A stretch of 64,000 bases of DNA. Origin: Bombus terrestris (Eukaryota > Arthropoda > Insecta > Hymenoptera > Apidae). This document shows positions 35,025-46,836 of the stretch, piece after piece. Under the pieces are notes generated by a model. It saw nothing but the letters and a program-made list of their open reading frames with translations. It had not been told where the DNA came from and searched no databases. The position numbers and the translations under genes are program-made. The stretch spans positions 19,669,989 to 19,733,988 of the forward strand of contig NC_063278.1 in assembly GCF_910591885.1 (NCBI RefSeq), written 5' to 3'. Each line of letters starts with the position of its first letter. Positions within the stretch are counted from its first letter, which is position 1.

Positions 35025-37526
35025 TTACTACTTTGGTAAATTCATTTTAAGCGACTGCTAGTAGTATACCATTACGTAATAAAAACATACGGTTTTGTAT
35101 TGAAAATAAATTTTCATTATGTATCGCGTATGGCGAAGTACGGTTTAAAATATAGCCTTGTTTTATAAAATTGGACGATCAAACGAAATTAACGTAAGTG
35201 AGGTTTGACTATAATTATATGAAAAAACTTCTTTAGAATATATATCGTAATGCTCCATCTGCCCTCTAGATATCATAATGTTTAAAGTAATATGATCGCA
35301 CGTACTTTGTTAGGATAAGAAAAATGTTTCGTACATGTATAATAGTATAAACTATGTGTTATGCAATAAAATAGTTATTACAATAATTTGTCTTTGATTT
35401 CGTCATGTATCGTGCGAACGTTGACTTTGATATAGTTGCTTCTCCAAAAGGAAGTGTAGTACAGTAGAATACTATAATAAGTTCAATGCGTCGAGGCGAT
35501 AAACATAAGCAGAGCGAGAGTGATACAGTTGCAACTGTTGGCTGCCGACTGGTGACATTCGAGAAATTAACATTTTGAGTAACTTTTCTTATACATGTAT
35601 CTGTCGGTCGAAAACTATAATTCCTAAGGAAAAAAAACTATAGTTTCGAATATAGTTTTCGAAATATTTGCAAAAACCATTGATAGTCGGCGTTGGTTTT
35701 TGCGTATGAAAACGATAAACAACGCTCATATAAACCTATCCCTTATCTGACCTGATTTTCGACTTTTAGCGAGTTCTGTGTTGAAATAATTTTATCTGAT
35801 GATAGAAGTAGTTGTATTAATTTCGCCTCCCCATTTGCGAACAGAATTCGTTATCTCATGAACAATACCTGGACAAATGGAGAGAGCAAGACGGACAATG
35901 CTAAAACCATTCTTGTATTCAAATCCAAGCAGGTCATTATGAACACTTCTTAAGAAGCTACGCAGAGAGAGTTTGTTAATGTACAAATTCACTGTAACTC
36001 GAAAGCGAGGAAAAATAGGATATGTGTTTGCAACAACGTCCTTTCATCTGCAGAATCCACAGCCGCATCGGTTTCCTGATGCTACGAGAAATTCTACATA
36101 ATTAAGGAATACAATTGCATAATCATTATAGAGATTGGATATGCAGTATAGTGAAATACAGTTTGAAAAAGTGAAAGTACTGTATTTACTATAAGCTTTC
36201 CTAGATTAACTAGAAAGAATAGAAATATGTGGTAGAGGTACATAACACCATATATCTTGTGCACACATACGTGTAAAATAAAAATGTACACTAAACAATA
36301 AAAGATATATTTCTGCGTACATACATTTACAGTGTACCATATCTAAACGCAATTTGAACTTCAGGTGAGATAAATAAAAAAAATTCATAGTCACTATCAG
36401 AGCCGAAAGCCAAGGTTCCTCTGTATTCTACTTATTTTATTTACATCTATTTAGCAAAAATCCAAAAAGTAAATAAAATTATGGAACGATGTTATTTATA
36501 CACATTTTTAGGGCCGTTGTCGCTGGTCTTTGACACCATTTTTCTAGCTGTTATCAAATTTTTATTTCAGCTATTAGGAGGTAGAGAACTATGAATTTCC
36601 AACTGTTATTTTTTCAATACTGATTTTATTGGTCGTCTGGACAACTTTCCTTGTCGAAGCAAACGATTAAAAGTGGCTAAAGTCATAGTTTTTCAGGACT
36701 ACCGAACTAAACCCTAAAGATTTCTACATTTTTAATTCATTGCCGCCTGTTTTCGCGTCAATCGATTTCGATAAAATTGTCAGCAATGTCATAAATATAA
36801 CAATGTCATAATATATAAAATGTATATATATTTATATTTGATTATGATTACATTGATATGTAATTGACATAACTATTTCAACTTACAGGCACAAATGAAA
36901 AACTTGTAACAAGCGACCTTTAGCTTTGTCTCCTCGACTCTGATCAACTGCAAATTTCTCAAAATTTTTTGTAGACCTCATCTAGTAAATTAGTTGTTCT
37001 AATTTCTCAAAAAAATATGTGGTCGTTTCATGAAATTTAAGAAAAACTGTTATCACCTTTTAAAGGATGTACGAATGTTTTTTTTTACACTAAATAAGCG
37101 CAATTTACGATGTTGCAAAATAATTTCTCAAAATACCTCGTTTACGTGATTATCAGCAAAAAAGCACTCGTCGCTTTGCGTTCCATTATATCGTTGCACA
37201 ATCTTACGTTTAACGTTTTGTAGACATTACAAGATATATATATTTTTACTTTTGAAACAAATTTTCTTGTAGTTATAACCTTTTATGAAGGACAAATTTA
37301 AGTTAGGAATTATTTCGAAAAAATAATAAATTGAATAAAAGCGTGACACTTATGTGTAATGAATCGTGAAAATCGACCAAGAGGTCTCAAAATATTTTTC
37401 GTAAATATGCACATTAATTTAAAGACACGTCAGCATCACCCAAATGTGTTCATTAATAAACCTCTATTACTTCGTCCTATCTTGCGAATAAGATTACTGT
37501 GAATGTATCATAACATAATATCACAG
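35025..37526. other. Spacer between units 3 and 4
   Basis: The first about 700 bp align with the sequence after unit 7 (63,108-63,780), for example GAGAAATTAA(C/T)ATTTTGAGTAA. A dispersed repeat copy lies at 36217-36300. The remainder is AT-rich and lacks the conserved 49-codon frame and the initiator-like motif of other units. No gene is seen; short antisense frames at 35.8-36.4 kb are not recognisable. Confidence 0.55.
36217..36300. repeat. Dispersed repeat, copy 2 (pairs with 14125-14206)
   Basis: It shares AGAAATATGTGG, AGGTACATAA and TACGTGTAAAATAAAAAT with the 14.1-kb copy, with substitutions between. It is unrelated to the GMC array. Confidence 0.5.
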
Positions 37527-37555
37527 ATTGACAAAGAAAATCGGAGAAGTACAAA

Positions 37556-39348
37556 GTGGATATCGAAACATTTCGGAGGGATGAAAACAGAACCAATTGT
37601 ACCGGTGCTTTCGATGCTTTTATGCGTATCGTTTTCTATCATGTATTCTATAGTGCCTTACTTTTCGACGAGTGTTCCTTCCACATTACTGTCGCCAGCT
37701 TACGACTTATTACTCGTGGTGGGTTGTTCTTTTTTTATTATGTCGTTAGAAAATTCCATTTTAAACATGATAAAAGTGTGACAAAAACAAGCGTATCCGT
37801 ATAAATGTGTTCGAGAAAGAGCATGGTATTGCTCGTATGATCAACTGATACGAGAATTTATCAACTTACACGTCTCGATATTTTACCAATGCAAATTTCA
37901 TATAACGGCTCTATCTTATGTATAGCATATTAATAAAGTTATGCGCCGTTTCTATATGTTAACGACTATATTTTAACATCTTGTTTTCTTCATATTTTTA
38001 TTTCTTTGTTTTCTTCAATGTGTATTTTAGGTTTGTTTTGTAATCATATTTAGAATTCATCGAGAATTTTATTTCGTAATCTCGACTAACTGTCTCCCTT
38101 TCTCGATATCTCGAAATGAAACTACATACTCTTGACTTTTAATTATTTTCAGTTGTCTCAACTACATTCTATTTATAATGTATCTGCCAATTTGCACGAT
38201 TACAGGAGCCCTTATGGCGAATTGCTTGTTCAAGATAGAAGATTGGGACGTACTCCTCCTGGAAGCAGGTGGCAATGGAAGTGCTATACATGATATTTCT
38301 TTTTTACCGGACAGTGTGCAGTCTGAAATCGATTGGAAATACAGGGTGGAATCTAATGAACTGCAATTCGTTAGAGACGGAGATACATAGCGCGTTCGTG
38401 CCAACAAAGTGATCGTTTCCGCGGGACTTATCGGTAGCTCACAGTTGCTGATGATATCGGGAATAGCATCTGGGGAATACTTCTCCGAACACTGTATACC
38501 AGTGATTCAGAATTTAAGAGATAATCGTAAGGACCATATAGGAAGATGGGTTACGTTCTTGGTGCATGAAGAAATTGCACTCGTAAAGAGTAGGTTGTAT
38601 AATATTAGCAACGTACTAGAATACGTCATACTCGGAGAGGGTCCTTGGACCAACGTAGGAAATATCGAAGGAATAGCTTTTATCAATACCAAATACGCGA
38701 ATGCCTCCGACGATTTCCCAGACATACAACTGCTTTATTATTCATCGGGACAGAACAACATCATTAGAGAGACTCGTGGATTGACCAGAGAATTCTACTA
38801 CGCCGTGTATGGAGAGTTTCACGTCAAGGACCTGTGGAACGCGTATTCTACGCTTTTAAGATTGAAAAGCAGAAATGTTATCAAGCTTCGAAGTAAAAAC
38901 CCTTTCGATTATCTATTGATTTATCCGAATTATTTCAAGGAGCCAGAAGACATGGTGACATCGATCGAAGGAGTTAAGTTTGTGCTCGAGATGAGTAAAA
39001 CTGCTTCATGCAAACGTTACGGGAACAAAATGAATCCGAAACCATTTCCTTGCTCCAAGCGCATTCCGATGTATACCGATCCATACTGGAGGGACATGAT
39101 CAAACTTTATCTCTCAACTATATTTCACTTCGTGTAAACTAGCAACATGGGGCCTAAGTGGGACTCAGAAGCCGTGGTAGATCCTTGGCTTCGAGTTTGC
39201 GGAATTACTTGACTTCGAGTTATGGGCTGTTCGATTATACCCTACATACTCAATGCCAATGCCAGTGCGCCGACTCACATAGTCGTTAAGTGGGGATCGG
39301 ATGTGATAAAAGAAGTATGGTTATAGAAACGGGATTCAAATCAATAGC
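37556..39348 (+). pseudogene. GMC oxidoreductase unit 4, heavily degraded
   Basis: The start codon position holds GTG (37556-37558), followed by a 4-nt deletion in the first codons. The exon 1 donor is lost: GCAGGTATG has been replaced by a T-rich run near 37730. Exon 2 (from 38206) is recognisable (IEDWDVLLLEAGG) but joins directly at about 38360 to the middle of exon 3, so the end of exon 2, intron 2 and about 500 nt of exon 3 are missing, roughly 1.2 kb compared with unit 2. A TAG follows at the junction. A frame of 242 codons from 38409 ends with TAA inside the HPVGTCKMG region, destroying the catalytic His motif, and the tail is further eroded. The mid-segment is of the YYSSGQNN type. 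No functional enzyme is possible. Confidence 0.92.
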
Positions 39349-39462
39349 TGCCTTTGTAAATTAATTTCATGCGATTGTTACTTTTGAATTTAAAATAAAT
39401 TTTCATGACGTATTACGAATAGCAGTTCCCCTGTCACAATATCGTCATGTTTGATAAAATTA

Positions 39463-40198
39463 GACGATCAAACGAAGTTAACATAAGTGAAGTTTGGTTG
39501 TAATTATACGAATTTGCCTTTTTACATTACTAATGTTATACTCTTTCCGTTCGCTAGTTTAGGGTAAACGAAACGAAGTGCTCTATCGCTTACCCGGCCT
39601 CGCTTCAATGTCATGTTGCAGAAAGTTTTTAAGATATTGTCCCCAGAACAATGGCTCAAAAAAGTATAGTGTGAGCAGGCGTAAGAGAGCGCATGTCAGC
39701 ATATGTGGAAGAGAAGGAAACTGTTTGGAGAAACCGAACGCGCTAACCCTACGTTTTATGTAGACGCCTATGGCAGTGCTATGACAGTGCAAACTCATGC
39801 TTGACATTCATTCTGAATTTAAACAAATTAGATACTTTGTATTTCTTTATCAGAAATGTAGTAGCACGATGTCTTGCCGCTTTTTGATGTCAAATTCCTA
39901 ACGCAGTTTTGCATCAAATATTAGCATTTTGAATAAGACCTAGACGAATTTTAGCTATAACAAATGAACATGTCGTCTTGCCAACGCGTTAACGCAACGC
40001 TAAAATTTGAAGAGATTCCTGGGAAATTCATATTCTCAGAGAAATCCGTTAAAATAGCTAGAAGAATATGAGAGGTGAATTTGAGGTGTTACATTTATAT
40101 TCCTGTAATTTTTCCAGTCTTTGTCTCAACTCTTTGAACGAGATATTCTCATATAATGGCGATTGAACTTCACTTATGGTAGCTTCGTTTGATCCTAT
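39463..40198. repeat. Inverted-repeat segment after unit 4
   Basis: The left arm ACGATCAAACGAAGTTAACA (from 39463) continues with a stretch matching the reverse complement of the right arm at 40159-40198, where the plus strand reads AACTTCACTTATGG then TTCGTTTGAT. Arms of about 40 bp enclose about 650 bp. The left part, about 39463-39757, is inverted relative to its counterparts after unit 5 (47113-47392) and unit 6 (54967-55245). It may be a transposon-like element with inverted ends or an inversion mediated by the repeats. No transposase is seen. Confidence 0.55.
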
Positions 40199-43157
40199 AA
40201 TTATATGTCATCCGCCTCGTTCTCGACGTTATCAATGTGATTGTTTAGTAATGTAGCAATTCTAAATGATACCTTAATAACCTTCATTTAGCTGTGTCGG
40301 TATTTCTCCCGAGAAACAATCAACTTCGGTGACGAATCCAACAATCTGAGGGTAACTTTACTGCTAAGCGTTCTTTGGAACTTGCAACTCGGTCTGACTC
40401 GACTCTTTTCTTAATAAAGTCTCTTTCTCCCTTTCGAATAACATTCAAAACCAACCTTTTCCTATTTTGTTTCGATATAGGTCTAACCTCTGGACGTCCA
40501 GTCACATGTTAATTGTCGTCTGTTATACCTGTAGGTGTCCTCTATTTTTGAATGCTTGTATATCTTTAGGAGATCTCAGAATTCAACATTGGGGCCCTGT
40601 CTTACAACAACATCCTTTACTATAACCAGGAAAAGAATACGTACCCAGGCACTAGGCGCCCTGAGCGTCTACATGAACATAAGAAGAAAATCTTGTCTTC
40701 GTAGTGTACAGACGCTGTGGTAGCGTCCCTTGTCTTAGACAGAGAAAAAAATATAAACTACTAGAAATATAAAATCTGACAAAGGACTGTGAATTTTCTA
40801 CTCATTCTACAGTTTCTATAATTATACATAAAACGACTTTCTTTACTAATGCATCTAGTGTAGTAGCCTGTTTTACGGAATGAGCTCACGAGTATAAGAA
40901 TAATGAATATATAAGTAATTGGTTAACCTTGCTTCTTACCATTTATTTTATGACCACGAAATAAATAGTTGGTTATTACATAAGGCAAACATGAACTATT
41001 GTTCTTAAATTACTGAAAAACTGTCTCAGTTATACATGTATTTGATATATGGTACTATTGTGGCACCTCAAAATGGTCGATAAGTCTTTGATAAGATTAA
41101 CAAAAGTTGGAAATGATCAGGCTCTGAAAATTTAACAATATCTGAGTTATTTATTTCTAAACTTCTATGCGTAACACAAATATTATTAATTTAAATTCGT
41201 TGCAAAATTGCTTTAACTTTACACTATTAACCGAATTACCTTATTTACCTCATAAACTTTATTAGTAAGATTCCACGTTTTGTAGAATTTATATTCAATT
41301 TGTGAAAGTACGAGGTGCGTCCACCTTGTCTCCCTGAGTCGACTAAGAATGTGTTGATTTTCGAAATAGGATATTTTGATCAAGAACTGATCTGGAGACT
41401 GGGGCGAGCAGCGTGACTCCTACATTTCCGCCAACATACAGAACGGAATGTGATGAGTCCTGTCAGGAATTGTCTTGCGATATATTGTCTCGTGGAGTAT
41501 TGTCTTGCGATGGCGAATCTAGAGAACTGTTAAACCGGAGAAACCCGCGAATATCGATGATTTTTGAATTTGTTGTCGGGGGCATGATCCTGAGCAACTT
41601 TCTCCTGTACGTGTAAGTTTCAGTCGGTCATAGATTCCAAAATATTTGCCAAAAACTATCGATACCACTGCAGTGAACTTTGTCCATAATTGTGCTTCCG
41701 TAACAGCCTACGCAATAGTATCGGTTACCGTATCCCTGATAGCGGACGGATATAGTGAGTCATCGAAACCAAGCTCTTGTCTCTTGATTATGGCACATTC
41801 CAATGTAATCTAGATTTGAGCAACCTATAGCAAAATCTGCACACAACTACATATGCAATACTGTTACAAATGTCTGTTATGTCAAATTATGTAAAAATTT
41901 ATGTAAAGAAGGACACACGTCACCATTTTCGACGATTCCGAAATGTATTGCTATGTTGTTATATTGGAGATATTCACAAAAAATGTCAATTACATTAGGA
42001 TTCCATTACCTCTCATTCTAGCATGCAGATGGCCAAATTTTTGTATCGGCCACCTAAGCTGAAATCAATGACACTATTCATCTTTGATGTAATTATACGA
42101 AAACAGACATAATCATGGGTAATTGGTTGACTTATATACTTATCTTGTGTATGTGAGATGTTATTGTAAATTGGTATTTCATGCGAGTTTATCAGTACAT
42201 TCTCAATTCAATTGCTACGATTTATTATTGTTCACATCTAGAAAACATACTTTAGTATTCAACTTGAAAACACACCATGTATATTTGTCACTAGGTTACA
42301 TGTACAAACAGGCAGGTAAAATGTAGTGCAATGTTGCACATATTTGTAGATTTACAGGAAATTGTTTCAGGTGATCACTACCGATCTCACACTACGTTAG
42401 CCTAGTCCTTACATAATTCATATTCATTTTTATGTCTGCGTTGTCAAAAATGGCAATCTCTCTCGTCAATGTCATATGCAAAATGACATATGCTGAACTA
42501 TGTCGAAACATGCACATCCATTTCATATTCAGGTGCAATGGTAAAGTAGTTTTATCACTAATCGAACTCGCACTTTATTATTTTTATTGCTACCTGCACT
42601 GTTAAAAGCACGTCTTAGACATTGATATTGCTTCAAATAGGGTGCGCTCTTCCCACCACTCTACAAGTCTACTTAAGTGCTAATAGTGCAAATGATTACT
42701 CGTAGTTAGCTAAGTAATTTTTTTGAAAATTGGTCTGTAGATACAACGAAATAATTGTATGTCCAGAGATATAAGTTTACAAAGTTGCCTTAAGTATTCT
42801 AACCTTGAGAAAAATTTCTCATGCCTCTATTATATAATTACGTCTTTTTTCATATCGCTCAATAATTGTTCAGAATTCAGTACATAAACGATCGCGAACC
42901 AGAAGCATTCGTCGTCTTGGATTACGTCGCATCGGAACTCTCTCCTACGTTTGGTGTTTAATTCACGTATGTATTGCATAAATTTCTGTATTTTCGCTAA
43001 TATTTTGCCATCTCATTACCTCTGATCTACTTCTTAAGAAATAATAACTACATGCCGTAAGTTTATTGCCGTCTTATTCATTTATCGACCATGTATGTCA
43101 GTGACACCACATTTTCAAATAACTTCTGATTCTCTTATCATCTGCACACATAAAAAA
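40199..43157. other. Spacer between units 4 and 5
   Basis: Diverged copy of the spacers after units 1, 5 and 6. It keeps uninterrupted sites at 40906 (AATA) and about 41035, where the 6-7 and 5-6 spacers respectively carry LTR insertions. From about 42,830 to the unit-5 gene it is almost identical to 59,095 onward before unit 7. Short open frames are not conserved between spacers. Confidence 0.6.
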
Positions 43158-43304
43158 AATGTGATTATTCAGAGATGGGTAAACCTCAAAGAATTCGATG
43201 ACATCAAAATACTCCGCCAAACTCACCCTTTTGAACAACTTTCTCTCATATTTATAACCGCTGCTCAGCCTTGGCTCGCAAGGAACAAAGCAATTTATGT
43301 TTAA
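43158..43304 (+). other. Conserved 49-codon open frame upstream of unit 5
   Basis: Same frame and length as 24439-24585. Relative to that copy about six codons differ silently and about seven change the residue, with no indel. It ends at TAA 43302-43304, about 660 nt before the unit-5 ATG. Function unknown. Confidence 0.35.
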
Positions 43305-43557
43305 TACCATATGTGTTGTATAATACTTTTTTAATTTCTGGTTAGAAAACGATTTTTTTGTGACGATAACTATATTTATAATATTTTTGACGCACTGACA
43401 ATCAGAGTAAAGTGCAACAGCCGATATTGCTATCTATGCATCAAAGATTATTTAATGATACCTTTTATTAGTTTAGCACAATCTACAAACCGTCGCTTTT
43501 TCTATTTTACTTGCACGATATCGAAAATAGTTGCATCTTTCATCCGTGAATTAAGTT

Positions 43558-43965
43558 TCAGTTGCTCCATTTAAGCCTACTTCGAGATGATGAGGTATCG
43601 TCACGTAAATTTAAATGACGTGTTTTGCGAATATCGTGAAATATAAGGCTGAGCAACATCGCAGCGGTTGCAGGTATCGGAAAACGTTGTTCAGAATGTT
43701 AAAATCATCAACATGTTTCACTGGCAATTAAAATCGTTGCGATACACTCATTATAAAAATAAATAGTAGTTTCGCTAGATCCTATTCGAAAAAGGTTGGT
43801 TTAACAATGAAACAACCAAGCCCTTAGGACCCGATAAAATAAATGATGGTAATATGCATTCAACAATAATTATCTGCCACTTCGTCCTATATCGTGAGTA
43901 AGATGTGGATTAAGGTATAGAACATTGATGTTACAGACTGATAAAGGAATTCGGAGAAGAATAAA
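43558..43965 (+). promoter_or_regulatory. Predicted start region and 5' leader intron of unit 5
   Basis: The initiator-like TCAGTT starts at 43558, a donor-like GTTGCAG|GTATCG puts the intron start at 43674, and the acceptor TTACAG ends at 43936, 29 nt before the ATG. Spacing matches units 2, 6 and 7. The predicted noncoding exon is about 43560-43673. Confidence 0.4.
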
Positions 43966-46836
43966 ATGGACGTCAATCGCATCATTTTCGGGGGGATGAG
44001 ATCACAACCGATCACATCGACGTTATCGATGCTCATAAGTGCGTTGCTATACGTCATATATTCGAATGTTCCTTACTCTTCGACGAATGTTCCTTCCAAA
44101 TCGCTATTGCGAGATTACGATTTCATAGTCGTGGGCGGTGGTTCTGCAGGTATGGTTTTTCATATTATCCACGCGAAGTTCCGTCCTAAATCTGATAAAC
44201 GTGTGTCAAAGATAAGTGTATCGGTGTACTTGCGTGCGAAGCAGATCGCCTTGCTGCTCCTAATAGGAGGGATTGACGGAAAAAATTTTTTTTCAAACTT
44301 CCTTCCACAACTCTGTCAATGGATGCATCACTAGATGCATTAAGAATGCTGTACGTTACTTCTACATACTAACGCTGCAATTTTAACTTCTAATTTCCTT
44401 CCTCTAAATATACTTTCCGTTTGCTCCGTAAACGTATTTTTGCGTTATCACGAATTTCGACAAATTATGTCTCTCGATGTTTTGAAACTAGGCTACGCAC
44501 TTTCGAATCAAAGATATCTGCGACGTTAAATTCGATTAAGATTTCTTAGATATATTTTAATTAAAATGCTCTGTAACTTTACACGATGACAGGTGCCGTA
44601 GTAGCCAGTCGCTTGTCCGAAATGGAGGATTGGAACGTACTCCTCCTCGAAGCAGGTGGCGATGGAAGTGCTGTGTACGATATTCCTTCCCTTGCCGATA
44701 ATCTACAGCTCATCAAAATCGATTGGCAATACACGACGGAACCCAATAATAGTTACTGTCGAGGTAAATAGTGTGGAATTATATCGAGTTATGAAAACTG
44801 TAAATACATAATTAAAAGACAATACTGCATCCCCTAATCATCCACGTCTAACGCTCTATTTTTTACGGTGAAATAGAGGGAAGTGGATAAAATTATATCA
44901 AGTTTAGAAAGGATTTTAAACTGCAATTTATGATAATGAGGATACATGAAGTGAGCAACTTTGTAAAGCATTCTAAAACACTGAAAAATTATCACATATT
45001 ATTTCTAACGTATATTGTCGCTGAGCTCATCAGAGGCGATAAAATGATATATCTTAAATTTCTTATTTTGCAATTACTGAAAACATATAGGTATTGTTGC
45101 CAAATGTGATATTACTTTGTAGGAAAAATGTATAAATGTGCAGACTCATTTATTTGAAATTCACTAATATGTATATAGAACCAATAGGTAGATTTCGGCA
45201 TATCTAATGTCAAATCTAAATCGAAGAATGAATCTATCGTCGAACCCAAAGGTATATGAAAGGTGAATTAATAACCGAAGAACACCAATATTCGTTTATC
45301 AATTATTCACAACGCTTTCGATGTACTTTAACGTAAATTATACCCACAGCGATGGAGAATGGTCGTTGCCGCTGGCCACGTGGTAAGTTGCTTGGAGGTA
45401 GCAGTGGAATAAACTCCATGCTTTACGTCCGTGGTTCCAAAAAAGACTACGACATCTGGGAACAACAAGGCAATCCAGGATGGTCGTATCGGGATGTGCT
45501 GCCATATTTCCTAAAATCCGAAGACAATCGAAATCAAAGCCTCGCCAAAACACCGTATCATTCGACCGGTGGGTACTTAACCGTCGAAGAACCACAATGG
45601 CGCACTCCTCTGGCCGCTGCGTTCATTCAAGCCGGCCGAGAAATGGGTTACGAGAGTAGGGATATTAATGGAGAACGACAAACTGGCTTTATGATTCCTC
45701 AAGGCACCATCAGAGATGGTAGCCGTTGCTCCACGGCGAAAGCCTTTTTGCGGCCAGCCAGGAAGCGGAAAAATTTACACGTCGCCATGGAAGCGCATGT
45801 TACCAAAATTTTAATAGATTCGTCGTCGAAGAAGGCTTACGGCGTGGAGTTCGTTAGAAACGGGAAGACGATGCGCGTACGTGCCAAAAAGGAGGTGATC
45901 GTATCCGGCGGAACTATCAATACCCCCCAGTTGTTGATGTTGTCAGGAATAGGACCTAGAGAACACTTATCGGAACACCGTATACCAGTGATTCAGGATT
46001 TAAAAGTGGGCCATAATCTTCAAGATCATGTAGGAGTGGGAGGACTTATGTTCTTGGTGAATGAGGAAATTTCGTCCATAGAGAGCAAAATAACTAATAT
46101 TAGCTATATCCTAGAATACGCCATGTCCGGAGATAGTCCTTTGTCTACCATAGCAACAGTGGAGGGAACATGTTTTATCAATACCAAATACGCGAATGCC
46201 TCCGATGACTTCCCAGACATACAACTGCATTTTATGTCATCGGGACCAAATACCGAAATTTTTAGGGAAGATCGTGGACTGACCAGAGAATTTTACGACG
46301 CCGTATATGGAAATCTTACTGGTAGTGGCTCGTGGAGCGCGTTTCCCGCGCTTTTAAGACCAAAAAGCAGAGGTGTTGTCAAGCTTCGAAGCAAGAATCC
46401 GTTCGATCATCCATTGATTTATCCGAATTATTTCAAGGAGCCAGAAGACATGGCGACATTGGTTGAAGGAGCTAAGTTTGTGTACGAATTGAGTCAAACT
46501 CAATCGTTTAAACGATACGGAAGCAAAATGAATCCGACACCATTTCCTGGCTGCAAGAATATTCCCATGAATAGCGACTCTTTCTGGGAGTGTATGGCCA
46601 GATATCTACCCGTGACTATATATCATCCCGTGGGTACTTGCAAAATGGGACCTAAGTCGGACGCGAATGCCGTGGTAGATCATCGACTTCGGGTTCACGG
46701 AGTTGCTGGACTTCGAGTCATAGACGCCTCGATTATGCCAAACCAAGTGAGCGGTAATACAAATGCGCCAACTATTATGATTGGTGAGAAGGGTGCTGAT
46801 ATGGTTAAGGAGGATTGGTTGAACAGACAGGATTGA
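43966..46836 (+). CDS. GMC oxidoreductase unit 5, glucose dehydrogenase [FAD, quinone]-like, intact
   Basis: Exons 43966-44149, 44593-44763 and 45350-46836 encode 613 residues. A hydrophobic N-terminal segment (about 17-36, ITSTLSMLISALLYVIYSNV) suggests secretion or membrane anchoring. GGGSAG at 57-62 binds FAD, signature 1 is GGSSGIN, and signature 2 is GGTINTPQLLMLSGIG. His544 (HPVGTCKMG) and Asn590 (GNTNAPTIM) form the catalytic pair. The mid-segment LHFMSSGPNTEIFRED groups it with units 3 and 6. It differs from unit 6 by four residues: DVLPYF versus DVLSYF, NGKTMRV versus NGETMRV, RGVVKLR versus RGFVKLR, and KNIPMNS versus KNISMNS. A polyadenylation signal is at 47031. The precise substrate is unknown; glucose dehydrogenase or another GMC activity are both possible. 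Confidence 0.93.
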
